A stretch of DNA of 64,000 bases. Origin: Acidiferrum sp963764675 (GTDB lineage: Bacteria > Acidobacteriota > Terriglobia > Acidiferrales > UBA7541). The position numbers and the translations under genes are program-made. Positions 19,676-28,889 of this stretch are shown here, piece by piece. The notes under the pieces were generated by a model. That model was not told the DNA's origin, ran no database searches, and saw nothing but the letters and a program-made list of their open reading frames with translations. Where the stretch lies: positions 868,001-932,000 of the forward strand of contig CAVXTQ010000011.1 in the NCBI GenBank assembly GCA_963764675.1, written 5' to 3'. The stretch's first letter is position 1. Each line of letters opens with the position of its first letter.

Positions 19676-19693
19676 GCGGCAGCAAGCTGCCGC
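19676..19693. repeat. Perfect palindromic hairpin GCGGCAGC-AA-GCTGCCGC
   Basis: An 8-bp perfect stem closing two bases, inside the otherwise empty 19368-19776 region before pckG. No T tract follows, so it is not a classical terminator. It is probably a REP-like intergenic element. The rest of this 400-base stretch contains no gene I can support. Confidence 0.5.
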
Positions 19694-19776
19694 ACTCCAA
19701 AATTGGCCTGCGGCCAACGAAGCATTTAGCCATTAGGCCGCTGGTCACGCCCTCACCGCGATGGAGGATATGACGC

Positions 19777-21537
19777 GTGGGAACTCCGCTGGAAAATTGG
19801 GTGGATGAAGCGGCGGGACTCACGAAACCCGATCGGGTGGTGTATTGCGACGGCTCCGAGGCGGAGAATCAGAGCATACTCGCGGAGATGTTGCGGGGCA
19901 CGGACTCCGTCGCGCTGAACGAAAAAACCTTCCCGAATTGTTACCTGCATCGCAGCAGCCCGAATGACGTAGCGCGCACCGAACACCTGACTTTTATATG
20001 CTCGCGCAACAAAGACGACGCAGGTCCCACGAACAACTGGATGGATCCTGGTGCGGCCAAATATAAGGTTGGGACACTTCTCTCTGGAGCCATGCGTGGC
20101 CGGACGATGTACGTGGTGCCGTACATCATGGGGCCGGTAAACTCGCCGTTCAGCAAAGCCGGCGTGGAGGTGACCGACAGCCCGTACGTGGTGGCGAATA
20201 TGCGCATCATGGCGCGCATGGGGAAAGTGGCTACGGAACGCATCGGAGCGTCGGCGGATTTTGTACCGGGGCTGCATTCGATTGGGGATTTGGATCCGAC
20301 GCGGCGGTACATCGCACATTTCCCAGAGGAAAAGCTGATCTGGAGCGTGGGCTCCGGGTACGGCGGGAATGCGCTGCTGGGAAAGAAGTGTTTTGCGCTG
20401 CGTATCGCGAGCGTGATGGCGCGGGAACAAGGTTGGATGGCGGAGCACATGCTGATCCTGGGCTTGGAATCGCCGGGCGGCAAAGTGACGTACATGGGCG
20501 CCGCGTTTCCCAGCGCGTGCGGGAAAACGAATTTAGCGATGATGGTTTCGACGCTGGAGAGCCAGGGCTACCGCGTGTGGACCGTGGGCGACGACATCGC
20601 GTGGATGAAGATCGGCGAAGACGGGTACTTGCACGCGATCAATCCAGAGGCGGGATTTTTCGGCGTAGCGCCGGGCACGGGAATGAAGACTAACCGCAAC
20701 GTGATGGGCGCGCTGCGGAAGAACACGATTTTCACGAACGTGGCGATGACGGCGGAGCGCGAACCGTGGTGGGAAGGGATTAACGGCGCGCCGTCGGCGG
20801 GATTGATCAATTGGAAGAATGAGGTGTGGGATACGTCCAAGGGCGCCGCGGCGCACCCGAATTCTCGGTACACGGTGCCGGCGCACCAGTCACCCAGCAT
20901 TTCGCCGAAATGGGAGGCGCCCGACGGCGTGCCGATTTCTGCGTTCATTTTTGGGGGACGCCGGGCGCGAGTGGCGCCATTGGTGTACGAATCGTTCGAC
21001 TGGCAGCATGGCGTGTTTGTGGGCGCGACGATGGCCAGTGAAACGACGGCGGCGGCGACGGGAAATGTGGGTATCGTGCGACGCGATCCGATGGCCATGC
21101 TTCCATTTTGCGGGTACAACATGGCGGATTATTTCGGACACTGGCTGGATATGGGGAAGCGCATTCCGCATCCGCCGAAGATTTTCCATGTGAATTGGTT
21201 CCGGAAGGGCGCGGACGGGAAATTTCTGTGGCCGGGATACGGCGAAAACGTGCGCGTGCTGAAATGGATTCTGGAGCGAGTGGAAGGCCGCGGCGCGGCG
21301 CAGGAAACGCCGATCGGCCATGTACCGGCGCAGCGGGCGCTTACGCTGGACGGGATGAACATTTCGCCGGAGACGGTTACCGACCTGCTGCGCGTGGATG
21401 CAGAAGACTGGGAGCAGGAGCTTGCGGACACCAAGGAGTTTTTCCAGAAGTTTGGCGATCGCCTGCCCTCCGAATTGCGGGACGAGCACGACAAGCTGGC
21501 ACAACGTCTGGGCCGCACCGCTGGCGTAGGTCGCTAA
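19777..21537 (+). CDS. pckG: Phosphoenolpyruvate carboxykinase (GTP)
   Basis: 586 aa, the usual GTP-PEPCK length. GTG start, with GGAGG at about 19763 upstream. The enzyme converts oxaloacetate and GTP to phosphoenolpyruvate, GDP and CO2, at the gluconeogenesis entry. The kinase-1a loop with its active-site Cys is AAFPSACGKTNLAM near residue 242. TVGDDIAWM (metal-binding Asp), NPEAGFFGVAPG and FGGRRARVAPLV are further family signatures. The stop overlaps the next gene as TAATG. Confidence 0.95.
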   Translation: MGTPLENWVDEAAGLTKPDRVVYCDGSEAENQSILAEMLRGTDSVALNEKTFPNCYLHRSSPNDVARTEHLTFICSRNKDDAGPTNNWMDPGAAKYKVGTLLSGAMRGRTMYVVPYIMGPVNSPFSKAGVEVTDSPYVVANMRIMARMGKVATERIGASADFVPGLHSIGDLDPTRRYIAHFPEEKLIWSVGSGYGGNALLGKKCFALRIASVMAREQGWMAEHMLILGLESPGGKVTYMGAAFPSACGKTNLAMMVSTLESQGYRVWTVGDDIAWMKIGEDGYLHAINPEAGFFGVAPGTGMKTNRNVMGALRKNTIFTNVAMTAEREPWWEGINGAPSAGLINWKNEVWDTSKGAAAHPNSRYTVPAHQSPSISPKWEAPDGVPISAFIFGGRRARVAPLVYESFDWQHGVFVGATMASETTAAATGNVGIVRRDPMAMLPFCGYNMADYFGHWLDMGKRIPHPPKIFHVNWFRKGADGKFLWPGYGENVRVLKWILERVEGRGAAQETPIGHVPAQRALTLDGMNISPETVTDLLRVDAEDWEQELADTKEFFQKFGDRLPSELRDEHDKLAQRLGRTAGVGR

Positions 21538-21917
21538 TGACTCCGACGCCGTCGCCTGCGCGGAGACTCTCGACTCATCAGCAGGCGGTGCTGATTCAGG
21601 TGCTTCGAGCTTTTCCCGAGCAGGAGGCTGGCGTGCAGTACTCGGCGTCGGCGAGCGACGGGATCGCGTACGCCCGGGATTTCCTCACCATCTTCAAGGC
21701 CGTTGGGTGGAGCGTGAACGATCCGGCATGTGCTGGGTGCCCCGCGACGGCTACGGGCTTGGCCGTTGTCGTTGGTGAAGACAAGGGCTTGCCGCCTGGC
21801 GCCGAAGCGCTTCGCGACGCGCTGCGAATCTACTCGATCGAAGTTGAGACGATTTGCGATCCTATGGCGAAGATCACGGCGAGGAGTTTCGTCCTCAGGA
21901 TAGGTGCAAACTCTTAG
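21537..21917 (+). CDS. Small conserved hypothetical protein coupled to pckG
   Basis: 126 aa. Its ATG overlaps the pckG stop codon (TAATG at 21535-21539), so it is translationally coupled. An N-terminal Ser/Pro stretch is followed by a compact mixed fold with SDGIAYARDFLTIFKAVGW and LPPGAEALRDAL. No catalytic motif is recognised. A longer open frame upstream is only the shadow of pckG. Confidence 0.6.
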   Translation: MTPTPSPARRLSTHQQAVLIQVLRAFPEQEAGVQYSASASDGIAYARDFLTIFKAVGWSVNDPACAGCPATATGLAVVVGEDKGLPPGAEALRDALRIYSIEVETICDPMAKITARSFVLRIGANS

Positions 21918-21934
21918 CAGGCGCGGAAGATAAG

Positions 21935-22207
21935 CTAGAGGATAGTTTCGACTTCGGGATCGACCGAGACGTGAGTGGCGGGGATGCCGTTGATGGAGAA
22001 AGTCTCGCCTTGGGCTTCGGAAAAGTGGAAGAAACGGCTGATGTGGTAGTCCTCGTCGTACCCGGAAAAGAGGCGCTCGGTTTCAGGGCGCGTCACGCCG
22101 AAGGCGGAAAGCGCCACGGGCAGGCTAAAGGCTCCGGCGAGAGAGCGGTATTTGTCCACGAGTTCGTGCAGCGGCATCATCGGTGCGCGGCGCGGTTCGG
22201 CGGCCAT
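21935..22207 (-). CDS. Small conserved hypothetical protein
   Basis: 90 aa, ATG start with CAGGAG 7 nt upstream. It is rich in aromatic residues (YDEDYHISRFFHFSEAQG) and ends with THVSVDPEVETIL. It is a soluble single domain of the kind repeatedly found in this lineage. It lies convergent with the pckG unit and divergent from the peroxiredoxin gene. Confidence 0.65.
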   Translation of the reverse strand: MAAEPRRAPMMPLHELVDKYRSLAGAFSLPVALSAFGVTRPETERLFSGYDEDYHISRFFHFSEAQGETFSINGIPATHVSVDPEVETIL

Positions 22208-22350
22208 GGACGTCTCCTGAAATCAGTGTACTCTCGTGGCGCGACCTTGGAAAAGAACTTAAAATGCGGTGTGCACGCAGGCACCGTTTGGCTAGGACGA
22301 AGAAAGTTCGGTAGGATGCTGGGCGGGATTTGAGATAATGGAGGAAGAAC

Positions 22351-22821
22351 ATGATTGCCGTCGGACAAAAGGCGCCGGATTTTACGTTGCCGAACCAGGA
22401 TAAGAAGGACGTGAAGCTGTCGGATTTTGCAGGGAAAAAGAATGTGGTGCTGGTGTGGTATCCGCTGGATTGGAGCCCAACTTGCACCAACGAGCACGCG
22501 TGCATCGTGAACGAGGCGAAAGGGTTCGAGGCGTTGGACGCGGAAGTCCTCGGCGTGAGCGTTGATAGCGTGTGGTCCCACAAAGCGTATGCGGAGAAGA
22601 TGGGGATCAAGTATTCGCTGCTGGCGGACTTTCATCCGAAGGGCGCGATGAGCGAGAAGTATGGCGTGTACCTGGCCGACAAAGGGATCACGGGGCGAGC
22701 CATCGCGATCGTGAACAAAAACGGAAACGTGGCATGGTTCAAGAACTACGACATTCCGGTGGTGCCGGATTTGAAAGAGGTGGCGGCGGCGTTGGGGCAG
22801 GTGAAGGCGGCAACAGCGTAG
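22351..22821 (+). CDS. Peroxiredoxin, AhpC/TSA family
   Basis: 156 aa. The peroxidatic cysteine lies in the PLDWSPTCTNEH loop, matching the P-x-x-x-(T/S)-x-x-C motif. The remaining thioredoxin-fold strands follow (VVLVWYPLDW, VLGVSVDS, YSLLADFHP, AIAIVNKNG). It reduces hydroperoxides at the expense of a thiol donor. No resolving Cys is obvious near the C-terminus; the second Cys (HACI) lies close to the first, so it may act as a 1-Cys or atypical 2-Cys enzyme. A strong terminator follows. Confidence 0.88.
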   Translation: MIAVGQKAPDFTLPNQDKKDVKLSDFAGKKNVVLVWYPLDWSPTCTNEHACIVNEAKGFEALDAEVLGVSVDSVWSHKAYAEKMGIKYSLLADFHPKGAMSEKYGVYLADKGITGRAIAIVNKNGNVAWFKNYDIPVVPDLKEVAAALGQVKAATA

Positions 22822-22890
22822 AGGGCGAACTTAAGCAAGGAAGTATGAAGTAACTATGAAGACGAGGTAAGGAAAAAAGAAAGATTTGGC

Positions 22891-22924
22891 GGGCGCGAGC
22901 TGAAGAGCTTGCGCCCGTTTTTTT
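22891..22924 (+). terminator. Rho-independent terminator of the peroxiredoxin gene
   Basis: A stem GGGCGCGAGCT paired with AGCTTGCGCCC around a GAAG-type loop, followed by a run of seven T. It also sits at the 3' end of the convergent membrane-protein gene at 22928. Confidence 0.85.
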
Positions 22925-22927
22925 GCT

Positions 22928-23446
22928 CTAAGGGGTGCTGAGCAGGGCGATCCGCAATAGCGGCGCGAGTACCCAGAGGATGAGGACGAGGGCGGCGGCA
23001 GTCGCGAAAGGAAAGCGCAAAGGGCCGGGGTTGAGAATCGCGTAGCCGATGGCGCCTCCGGCAGTGACGATCAGCAAGGTGTTGGCGCCGAAGACGATCC
23101 AGGTGGTGGCCGATGAGGAAAAAATGGAGTTGAGCCAGCGGAGCAAGGCGTCGCGGGGGAAGCCGGGGAACTGGAAGATGTAACCCATCGTTACGCCGAC
23201 GAGGAGCACAATCGCGACGGGGTTCCGCATCGGATCCCGAGGCGGATCCTGCGGTGGCTCCAATTCGACCGATGGATAGGACGGGGGCTCAATCTCGAAC
23301 GGAGGGCGGTCTTCCGGCAGGATGCGCGCCCACGCGAACGCCAGCGGAATGGCTGCGGCGACGAAGAGCGCAACTAGCGCAAGAAATGCCAAGCGATAGC
23401 CGACGATGAAAATGACGAGACTGAGGTCAGGGGCCAACGGCCGCAT
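22928..23446 (-). CDS. Membrane protein of unknown function, 172 aa
   Basis: Four hydrophobic segments: LVIFIVGYRLAFLALVALF at the N-terminus, then after a Pro/Glu-rich cytosolic-type linker (residues 50-72) VAIVLLVGVTMGYIF, a Thr/Val/Ile-rich segment, and a C-terminal AAALVLILWVLAPLL. No family is recognised. It converges on the peroxiredoxin terminator. Confidence 0.6.
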   Translation of the reverse strand: MRPLAPDLSLVIFIVGYRLAFLALVALFVAAAIPLAFAWARILPEDRPPFEIEPPSYPSVELEPPQDPPRDPMRNPVAIVLLVGVTMGYIFQFPGFPRDALLRWLNSIFSSSATTWIVFGANTLLIVTAGGAIGYAILNPGPLRFPFATAAALVLILWVLAPLLRIALLSTP

Positions 23447-23533
23447 TGCGCGCTATCCTTGAATGCCGCGGCGACGCGCCGCAGCCTCAAGTTTATCCAT
23501 GAAGCGGTCTGCTCGGAAGCCGATATGCTGTTG

Positions 23534-24820
23534 TTATTTCGCCGCGAAGTCGTTGCGCACGGCGGTGCCGCCCTTCATCACAAACTTGACCGATTCCAGT
23601 GTACGCACATCCGAGGTCGGATCGCCGCTGACGGCGATGATATCCGCATAGTGACCCGTCTCGATCGCGCCGACCTTCTCTCCCCAGCTAATGAGATCTG
23701 CGGCTTTGATCGTGGCGGCTTGAATGGCATCGAGCGGTTTCATGCCCCATTCGACCATTTTCGCGAATTGCTTGGCGTTGTCGCCGTGCGGGTAGACGCC
23801 GGCGTCGGTGCCGAAGGCGATCTTGGCGCCGCTCTGCCAAGCGTGGCGGAAATTCTCGCGTTGCAGCCGGCCGATCTTTTTTTCCTTTTCGATGGATTCA
23901 GGAAGCATACCGACTTTGGCGCCTTCCTGAAGAATGTAGTCGTCGTTGTAGATGTCGAAGACGAGGTAGGTACCGTGCTGCTTTGCCAAAGCGATGCCTT
24001 CGTCGTCGATCAAGCTGCTGTGCTCGATCGAGTCGATGCCAGCGCGAATGGCATCCTTGATCGATTGCGTGCCGTGAGCGTGGGCGGCGACTTTGCGGCC
24101 CAATTTGTGAGCCTCCTCGGCGATGGCCTGCATTTCTTCGAGGGTGTATTGCGGCGTGCCGGGTTGATCGCCCTTGCTGAGGACGCCGCCGGAAGCGCAG
24201 ATCTTGATGACGTCCGCGCCGTACTTGATGGTCTCGCGGACCTTGGCACGCGCCTCCCAAGGTCCATCGGCAACGCCGCTCTCCTTGAAGTGAAACTCGA
24301 ACGGCAACAAATTGTTGTCGCAGTGGCCGCCGGTGATGCCCAGCGGCGGGCCGGAGACGAGCATGCGCGGCCCCTCGACGTCGCCGTCGTTGATGCCATC
24401 ACGCAAAGCGACGTCGGTGTAGTTGCCGGCGCCGACGTTGCGCACCGTGGTGAAACCGGCGTGGAGCGTAAGGCGTGCGTTCTTCACGCCGGTGATGGCT
24501 TCGCGCGGCACAGAGATCCCGAGCCCTTGGTAGCCGCTCGCCGAAGGGTCACTCGTCAGATGCGTGTGTACGTCAATTAGTCCAGGCAGACAGGTAGCGC
24601 TAGGCAAATCGACGATCGTTGCGCCGCCGGACGCCATCGGCGAACTCGCGGGTCCTACCGAAGTGATGATGCCGCTGGCGTCAAACGCGATCACTTGATC
24701 GGTGAGCAACTTGCCGGACTTCACGTCCAGCAACTTTCCGCAGTGCACCGCGCCGGGAGCGGCGTGAGCGACCGATGAAACCGCGACGAGAGCAACAATC
24801 GCCAATAAACATTTGCGCAT
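23534..24820 (-). CDS. Secreted amidohydrolase (imidazolonepropionase-like / prolidase-type)
   Basis: 428 aa from ATG 24820 (GGGGAAG upstream; the longer frame has no site). Residues 1-21 are a signal peptide ending SVAHA. It is metal-dependent: GLIDVHTHL (first two His), KICASGGV, AHAHGT (His), IEHSSLID (His) and FGTDAGVYPHG (catalytic Asp). This is the secreted acidobacterial amidohydrolase branch, often acting on N-acyl or dipeptide substrates; the exact substrate is unknown. It has a complete fold with both beta-sandwich edges. Confidence 0.88.
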   Translation of the reverse strand: MRKCLLAIVALVAVSSVAHAAPGAVHCGKLLDVKSGKLLTDQVIAFDASGIITSVGPASSPMASGGATIVDLPSATCLPGLIDVHTHLTSDPSASGYQGLGISVPREAITGVKNARLTLHAGFTTVRNVGAGNYTDVALRDGINDGDVEGPRMLVSGPPLGITGGHCDNNLLPFEFHFKESGVADGPWEARAKVRETIKYGADVIKICASGGVLSKGDQPGTPQYTLEEMQAIAEEAHKLGRKVAAHAHGTQSIKDAIRAGIDSIEHSSLIDDEGIALAKQHGTYLVFDIYNDDYILQEGAKVGMLPESIEKEKKIGRLQRENFRHAWQSGAKIAFGTDAGVYPHGDNAKQFAKMVEWGMKPLDAIQAATIKAADLISWGEKVGAIETGHYADIIAVSGDPTSDVRTLESVKFVMKGGTAVRNDFAAK

Positions 24821-24911
24821 CAGGACTTCCCCTTGCGAACGAGAATGGATCAGCAAAACATGGGAGGATAACTCTAAAGCGGAACGGTTGGGAAGCGGGC
24901 TCTTATTGCGC

Positions 24912-25466
24912 TCAGGCGTGCGATTCCTTGCGAGCCAAAGGCGCGCTGGCCCCCGCGACGCGCACCAGCGTGCAAGCGTGCCCATAGCCCAGTGCGTACT
25001 TGACGTCGGGAAACACTCTTGACGACGCAATCGTAAGGGCGAGCGAGACGAGTGCCCGGCGCCCCCAGCGTTTCACCACCTCGGCGCGCAGCGTATCGGC
25101 CATTGGCAAGTCGCGGGCCGCTACCGCTTGCGCGAAGCGAAGGCCTAGCGCTGCGTCCGGCGTCATCGCCTGCTCATCGTTCGCAAGAATCGCGCGCAGG
25201 TTCGCGGAGCTCACGCCTTCCTTTTCCGCCATATTGACCACCAACTGAGTACACGGGCCGCAATCTGCTGCGAGGGCAGCGGTAATCTTGGCGGCGTACC
25301 AGGCATCCAGCGGTGCGTCCTTGCGATAACTGGCCATCCCTGAGATGCGCGAGAAACTCCAGAAGGCTCCAAAGTCCGCGTCCAGAATGTCGCGGGCATA
25401 ACTCATGTCGTAGTCAAACTTTCGTTCGAACGCGCGCATTTGGCGGTTGAGAAACCAACGAATCAT
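24912..25466 (-). CDS. AhpD-like / carboxymuconolactone decarboxylase superfamily protein
   Basis: 184 aa from ATG 25466, preceded by AAGGAG. An all-helical protein with the AhpD-type redox motif CGPC (AADCGPCTQLVV) followed by a helix with Glu residues (MAEKEGV). Family members are alkylhydroperoxidases or oxidoreductases. Its start overlaps the stop of the upstream membrane gene as ATGA, so both are in one operon. Confidence 0.75.
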   Translation of the reverse strand: MIRWFLNRQMRAFERKFDYDMSYARDILDADFGAFWSFSRISGMASYRKDAPLDAWYAAKITAALAADCGPCTQLVVNMAEKEGVSSANLRAILANDEQAMTPDAALGLRFAQAVAARDLPMADTLRAEVVKRWGRRALVSLALTIASSRVFPDVKYALGYGHACTLVRVAGASAPLARKESHA

Positions 25467-25861
25467 CTTCCTTGCTCCTTCTGAGCCGTTTGACGTGGCG
25501 GCCACGCCAGCCAAAGAACAAGAATGGCTGGAAGCACCACGGCGGGAAAATCGGCCAGCAGTTGCTGCGGGAATTCGCGGTCAGCGGCGGTGTCCCAAAT
25601 ATGGACGAGGGCGTGAAGGGCAAGGAATATGCCGCCAGCGAAAGCCGCGGGCCAGGATCGCCGAGGCTCGACTGCTAGCCATACAAGACACGCCGCGGTA
25701 GCAACATAAGCGCAGCCTATGTCGCGAATAAAATGGAGATTGGCTGGGCCTGTGGCGAGGACGCCGGGAATCCGGAGATACCAACTGGCTGGGGCGGCGA
25801 GCATCCAGACTCCGTTTGAACCAAGCGCGACGCCGAGAACCAATGCCACGACCCTGCGCAT
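25463..25861 (-). CDS. Four-helix membrane protein, 132 aa
   Basis: Four hydrophobic segments, with conserved-looking HFIRDIGCAYVATAACL and ALHALVHIWDTAAD, the His and Asp lying inside membrane helices. The layout is reminiscent of small DoxX-like or DUF4345-type proteins, but I cannot assign it. It is translationally coupled (ATGA) to the AhpD-like gene, suggesting a shared redox role (inference). Confidence 0.7.
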   Translation of the reverse strand: MRRVVALVLGVALGSNGVWMLAAPASWYLRIPGVLATGPANLHFIRDIGCAYVATAACLVWLAVEPRRSWPAAFAGGIFLALHALVHIWDTAADREFPQQLLADFPAVVLPAILVLWLAWPPRQTAQKEQGR

Positions 25862-25988
25862 CGTGTGCCCCTGAATAGAGAAAGCGTGACGAGCCTACCG
25901 AATGTTACAAGGAAACAGGCTGTAAACCGATTGCGATTGCAAACATTTCGGGGGGACGCCTTTCGGCCCGCAGCCCACGAGAACCTAA

Positions 25989-26453
25989 CTAGTGCGTGCT
26001 GACTGGATTCGGATTTTCGGCGGGCGGTGCGCTGAACGAACGAATCAGCAAAACCATTTGCCAGCGCTGCTCTTCGCTCAAGCGTTTCTTGAAAGAGGGC
26101 ATGGGCTTGTGGCCTTGGGTCATTTTGTAGAAGAGCTCACCGTCGCTGACATCGTGCATCTTTTTTTCGCCGGTAAAGTTTGAAGGCGCGGGATCGTACA
26201 AGGAAGCGTCGTGGCCGTCGCCCTTGCCGGAGTCACCGTGGCAGGAAGCGCATTTGTCGAGGTAAATCGGGCGAATGGCCTTAAGCGCCGTGTCGGAAGG
26301 CGCGAGTGGGTTCTTAACTTGCTTGGCTGCTTCGGGCACGGTCCACGGCCTGTTTTCGATCAACACGTAAACAATGGCGCCGGCGATGACGGCGAGAAGA
26401 ACGGCGAAGAGAGTCTTGCGTGCGGCGAGATTTTTTTGCCCGGGAGTCGTCAT
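25989..26453 (-). CDS. Membrane-anchored c-type cytochrome
   Basis: 154 aa. A transmembrane anchor at residues 14-32 and a class I heme c domain: CASCH at residues 68-72, GDSGKGDG next to it, and KPMPSFKKRLSEEQRWQMVLLIRSF with the axial Met. It exposes one heme to the periplasm for electron transfer. It stands alone before the Nramp gene, with no oxidase genes adjacent. Confidence 0.85.
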   Translation of the reverse strand: MTTPGQKNLAARKTLFAVLLAVIAGAIVYVLIENRPWTVPEAAKQVKNPLAPSDTALKAIRPIYLDKCASCHGDSGKGDGHDASLYDPAPSNFTGEKKMHDVSDGELFYKMTQGHKPMPSFKKRLSEEQRWQMVLLIRSFSAPPAENPNPVSTH

Positions 26454-26523
26454 GCTTGAAGGAGAAGTTTCGCATATCGGCGCAAGCAGCGAAAGGCAGA
26501 GGGAACCCTAGTTGACTGTGGCG

Positions 26524-27882
26524 CTATAGCGCGCGGAAGGTAAGCCAGAGCAATTCGGCGTTGAAGAAAAGGATGGTGGCAGCGACGATCCACGCAATGG
26601 CCGAGGTGAGGCGCGAATTCGCGAATTCCCCCATCTTGGCGCGATTGCCGGTGAATTGGATCAGTGGAATCACGGCGAAGGGCAGTTGAAAGCTCAGGAC
26701 TACCTGACTAAGGATCAGCAGCGAAGTGACTTTGCCTTCGCCGGAGATGCCAATGACCAGCACCGCAGGAATGATGGCGATGGCGCGGGTGATCAGGCGG
26801 CGCACCCAGGGCTTGAGCCGGATGTCGAGAAAGCCCTCCATAACGATTTGACCGGCCAGCGTGCCGGTCAGTGTGGAGTTTTGGCCAGAGGCTAGAAGCG
26901 CGCAGGCGAACAGGGTGCTCGCGAAACTCGCGCCGAGGACGGGACTCAAAAGCTTGTAGGCGTCGGCGATTTCGGCGACGTTGTGAAGACCGCGGGTGTG
27001 GAAAGCCGCGGCGCCGAGCACGAGAATGGCGGCATTGATGAAGAGCGCGAAGCCCAGAGCCAGGGTCGAGTCGAAGACGGCGTAACGCAACGCTTCGCGC
27101 CGGTCGCGGATCGAGGGGCCGAAGGCGCGAGTCTGTACGATGCTGGAGTGCAGGTAGAGATTGTGCGGCATGACGGTAGCACCGAGGATGCCGATGGCGA
27201 TGTAGAGCATCTCGCGGTTGCGGAGGATTTCGGCGCGCGGGATGAGACCCTGTGCGGCTTCGCGCCAAAGGGGCTGCGCGAAGAAAATTTCGTACGCGAA
27301 GCACGCGGCGATGGAGGCAATCAGCGTCACGACGAATGCTTCAATAAGCCGGAAACCCCGGCCTTGCAGCGCCAAGACGATCAGGACGTCCAGAGCCGTA
27401 ATCAGGACGCCGGCCAGCAAAGGCAGGCCGAAGAGAAGCTTCAGCGCCACGGCGGAGCCAAGAACTTCCGCTAGGTCGCACGCGGCGATGGCGATTTCGC
27501 AGAGCACCCACAGGACCAGCGAAGTGCGGCGCGAGTATTGTTCGCGACAGGCCTGCGCCAAGTCGCGGCCGGTGACGATACCGAGTTTCGCGGAGAGCGC
27601 TTGTAGAATCATCGCCATCATGTTGCTGAGCACGATGACGCTCAGGAGCGTATAGCCGAACTTTGAGCCGCCGCCGATGTCGGTGGCCCAGTTGCCCGGG
27701 TCCATGTAGCCCACAGCCACCAGGTAGCCAGGCCCGGCGAACGCCAGGACTTTGCGGAACCAGGATGCGCCCGCGGCAATTGGAATTGACCGGTGGGCTT
27801 CGGGAAGCGATGGGAGCGTGCTCGCCCGCGGCGGTGCGGCCGCGGCGCTGACGAACGGTTCGGTTTCCAGTTGAGGATTCAT
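26524..27882 (-). CDS. mntH: Nramp-family divalent metal (Mn/Fe) transporter
   Basis: 452 aa, eleven or so membrane helices. The two metal-site helices are visible: GYMDPGNWATD (DPGN at 61-64) and ATVMPHNLYLHSS (M238-P-H-N). The gene imports Mn2+ or Fe2+ with protons. It has a hydrophilic N-terminal extension of about 40 residues. The AT-rich leader just upstream (27883-27945) contains TTAAGCGCGTTAA, which might be a metal-regulator site, but this is weak. Confidence 0.9.
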   Translation of the reverse strand: MNPQLETEPFVSAAAAPPRASTLPSLPEAHRSIPIAAGASWFRKVLAFAGPGYLVAVGYMDPGNWATDIGGGSKFGYTLLSVIVLSNMMAMILQALSAKLGIVTGRDLAQACREQYSRRTSLVLWVLCEIAIAACDLAEVLGSAVALKLLFGLPLLAGVLITALDVLIVLALQGRGFRLIEAFVVTLIASIAACFAYEIFFAQPLWREAAQGLIPRAEILRNREMLYIAIGILGATVMPHNLYLHSSIVQTRAFGPSIRDRREALRYAVFDSTLALGFALFINAAILVLGAAAFHTRGLHNVAEIADAYKLLSPVLGASFASTLFACALLASGQNSTLTGTLAGQIVMEGFLDIRLKPWVRRLITRAIAIIPAVLVIGISGEGKVTSLLILSQVVLSFQLPFAVIPLIQFTGNRAKMGEFANSRLTSAIAWIVAATILFFNAELLWLTFRAL

Positions 27883-28102
27883 CCGTTGTATGATCTAGGT
27901 TAAGCGCGTTAAATATCTCTTATAAACTACACTTAATGTCGACACCTGTCAATGGACGCAGGCACTTTGTTTCTGATTCGTCATCGCGAAAAAAACCGTT
28001 GGCCCGCCGGGAGCAACTGGCCGCGCGAGCAGGCCTCCGGCGCTTGTGATACCTTGAATTTGTTTCTGCGGCGTGAAGACGACGGATCGGAGAGGCAGAC
28101 AC

Positions 28103-28411
28103 ATGGAAGAACAGCGGCCGGCGCAAGGGCAAGTGCAAATCAAGGCGGATGAAAAAGAATTACAGGGCGAGTACAGCAACCTAGTGATGATTCATCACAA
28201 CCTCGAGGAATTCACGCTGAACTTTATTTACATTTTTCCGAACGGCGCGCAGGGCAAATTGTTAAAGAGCATGATCGTTAGCCCAGGACACGCCAAGCGC
28301 ATCTGGCGAGCGTTGGGAGAGAACATCGCGCGGTACGAAGTGCAGTTTGGCGCGATCAAGGAGGCGGCGGAAGGCAGCGACCCCACGCCCAACGTGGGTT
28401 TCGTGCAGTAG
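28103..28411 (+). CDS. DUF3467 family protein
   Basis: 102 aa from ATG 28103, with GGAGAGG upstream. It reads GEYSNLVMIHHNLEEFTLNF, FPNGAQGKLLKSMIVSPGHA, then KRIWRALGENIARYE, which is the DUF3467 pattern. The family is widespread; its function is unknown. It is the last chromosomal gene before the tRNA. Confidence 0.8.
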   Translation: MEEQRPAQGQVQIKADEKELQGEYSNLVMIHHNLEEFTLNFIYIFPNGAQGKLLKSMIVSPGHAKRIWRALGENIARYEVQFGAIKEAAEGSDPTPNVGFVQ

Positions 28412-28501
28412 GCGCTGGCAAGCTGGTAGGCAAATCCACGCAATGCGGCGTTGTGCCAGGCGCACCCGCCCATGTTAGAATTTGGAAGTTGTCCCTCGAA
28501 C

Positions 28502-28578
28502 GGGCCTGTAGCTCAGGTGGCTAGAGCGCGCCCCTGATAAGGGCGAGGTCGGTGGTTCAAGTCCACCCAGGCCCACCA
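28502..28578 (+). tRNA. tRNA-Ile (anticodon GAU), attB of the conjugative element
   Basis: A 77-base tRNA with encoded CCA. Acceptor stem GGGCCTG pairs with CAGGCCC, the anticodon loop is CTGATAA (GAT), the T arm is GGTGG-TTCAAGT-CCACC, and A-CCA ends it. Its 3' 47 bases are duplicated at 54385-54431, which identifies it as the integration target. The tRNA stays complete after integration. Confidence 0.97.
28527..28573 (+). repeat. attL core, 47-bp direct repeat
   Basis: Anticodon stem through 3' acceptor of tRNA-Ile. Identical over 47 bases to 54385-54431, and the two differ immediately outside (G versus C before, C versus T after). Confidence 0.95.
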
Positions 28579-28646
28579 TCAAAACAGCAGTAAATACGCG
28601 AGTATTCGCACTTTCTTCGTTCCATAATCTCCCTGCCAAAACCATT

Positions 28647-28665
28647 TTGTCAACCGTTTGTCAAC
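28647..28665 (+). promoter_or_regulatory. Left arm-type integrase site: two TTGTCAAC boxes
   Basis: TTGTCAAC at 28647-28654 and 28658-28665, 11 bp apart, 74 bp inside attL. The same doublet with the same spacing occurs inside attR. Tyrosine integrases of this kind bind such arm sites; the assignment is inference. Confidence 0.6.
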
Positions 28666-28889
28666 TTGCCGAGCAACCAGGTGCTCCCAAACTCAGGACG
28701 TCCTGAGGTGGGGAACCCTATAAAAACCGTCATTTCTACAGTGTCGATTGATGGCTCCTCTGCCTACATAACCGTCTCACGCCTGCTGGTATTGATTTGC
28801 TCACGAACAGAGAGAACTCGACACCCGGAGCCTACTGGCTCTTTAAAGCCGACATGGTATTCCGACCCTACTTTGAGGCTCAGAGCGGG
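28666..28889. other. Left end of the element, no gene
   Basis: Between the arm sites and the ardC stop there is no open frame with a ribosome binding site. The stretch is less GC-rich than its surroundings and probably holds accessory recombination sites. Confidence 0.4.

Noticed and set aside
23459..24580. 373-codon plus-strand frame over the amidohydrolase
   Set aside because: Antisense of a gene with all metal ligands present; the plus protein is Asp/Val/Ala noise.
27883..27945. DtxR/MntR operator before mntH
   Set aside because: TTAAGCGCGTTAA has only 4-bp symmetric arms; too weak to call.
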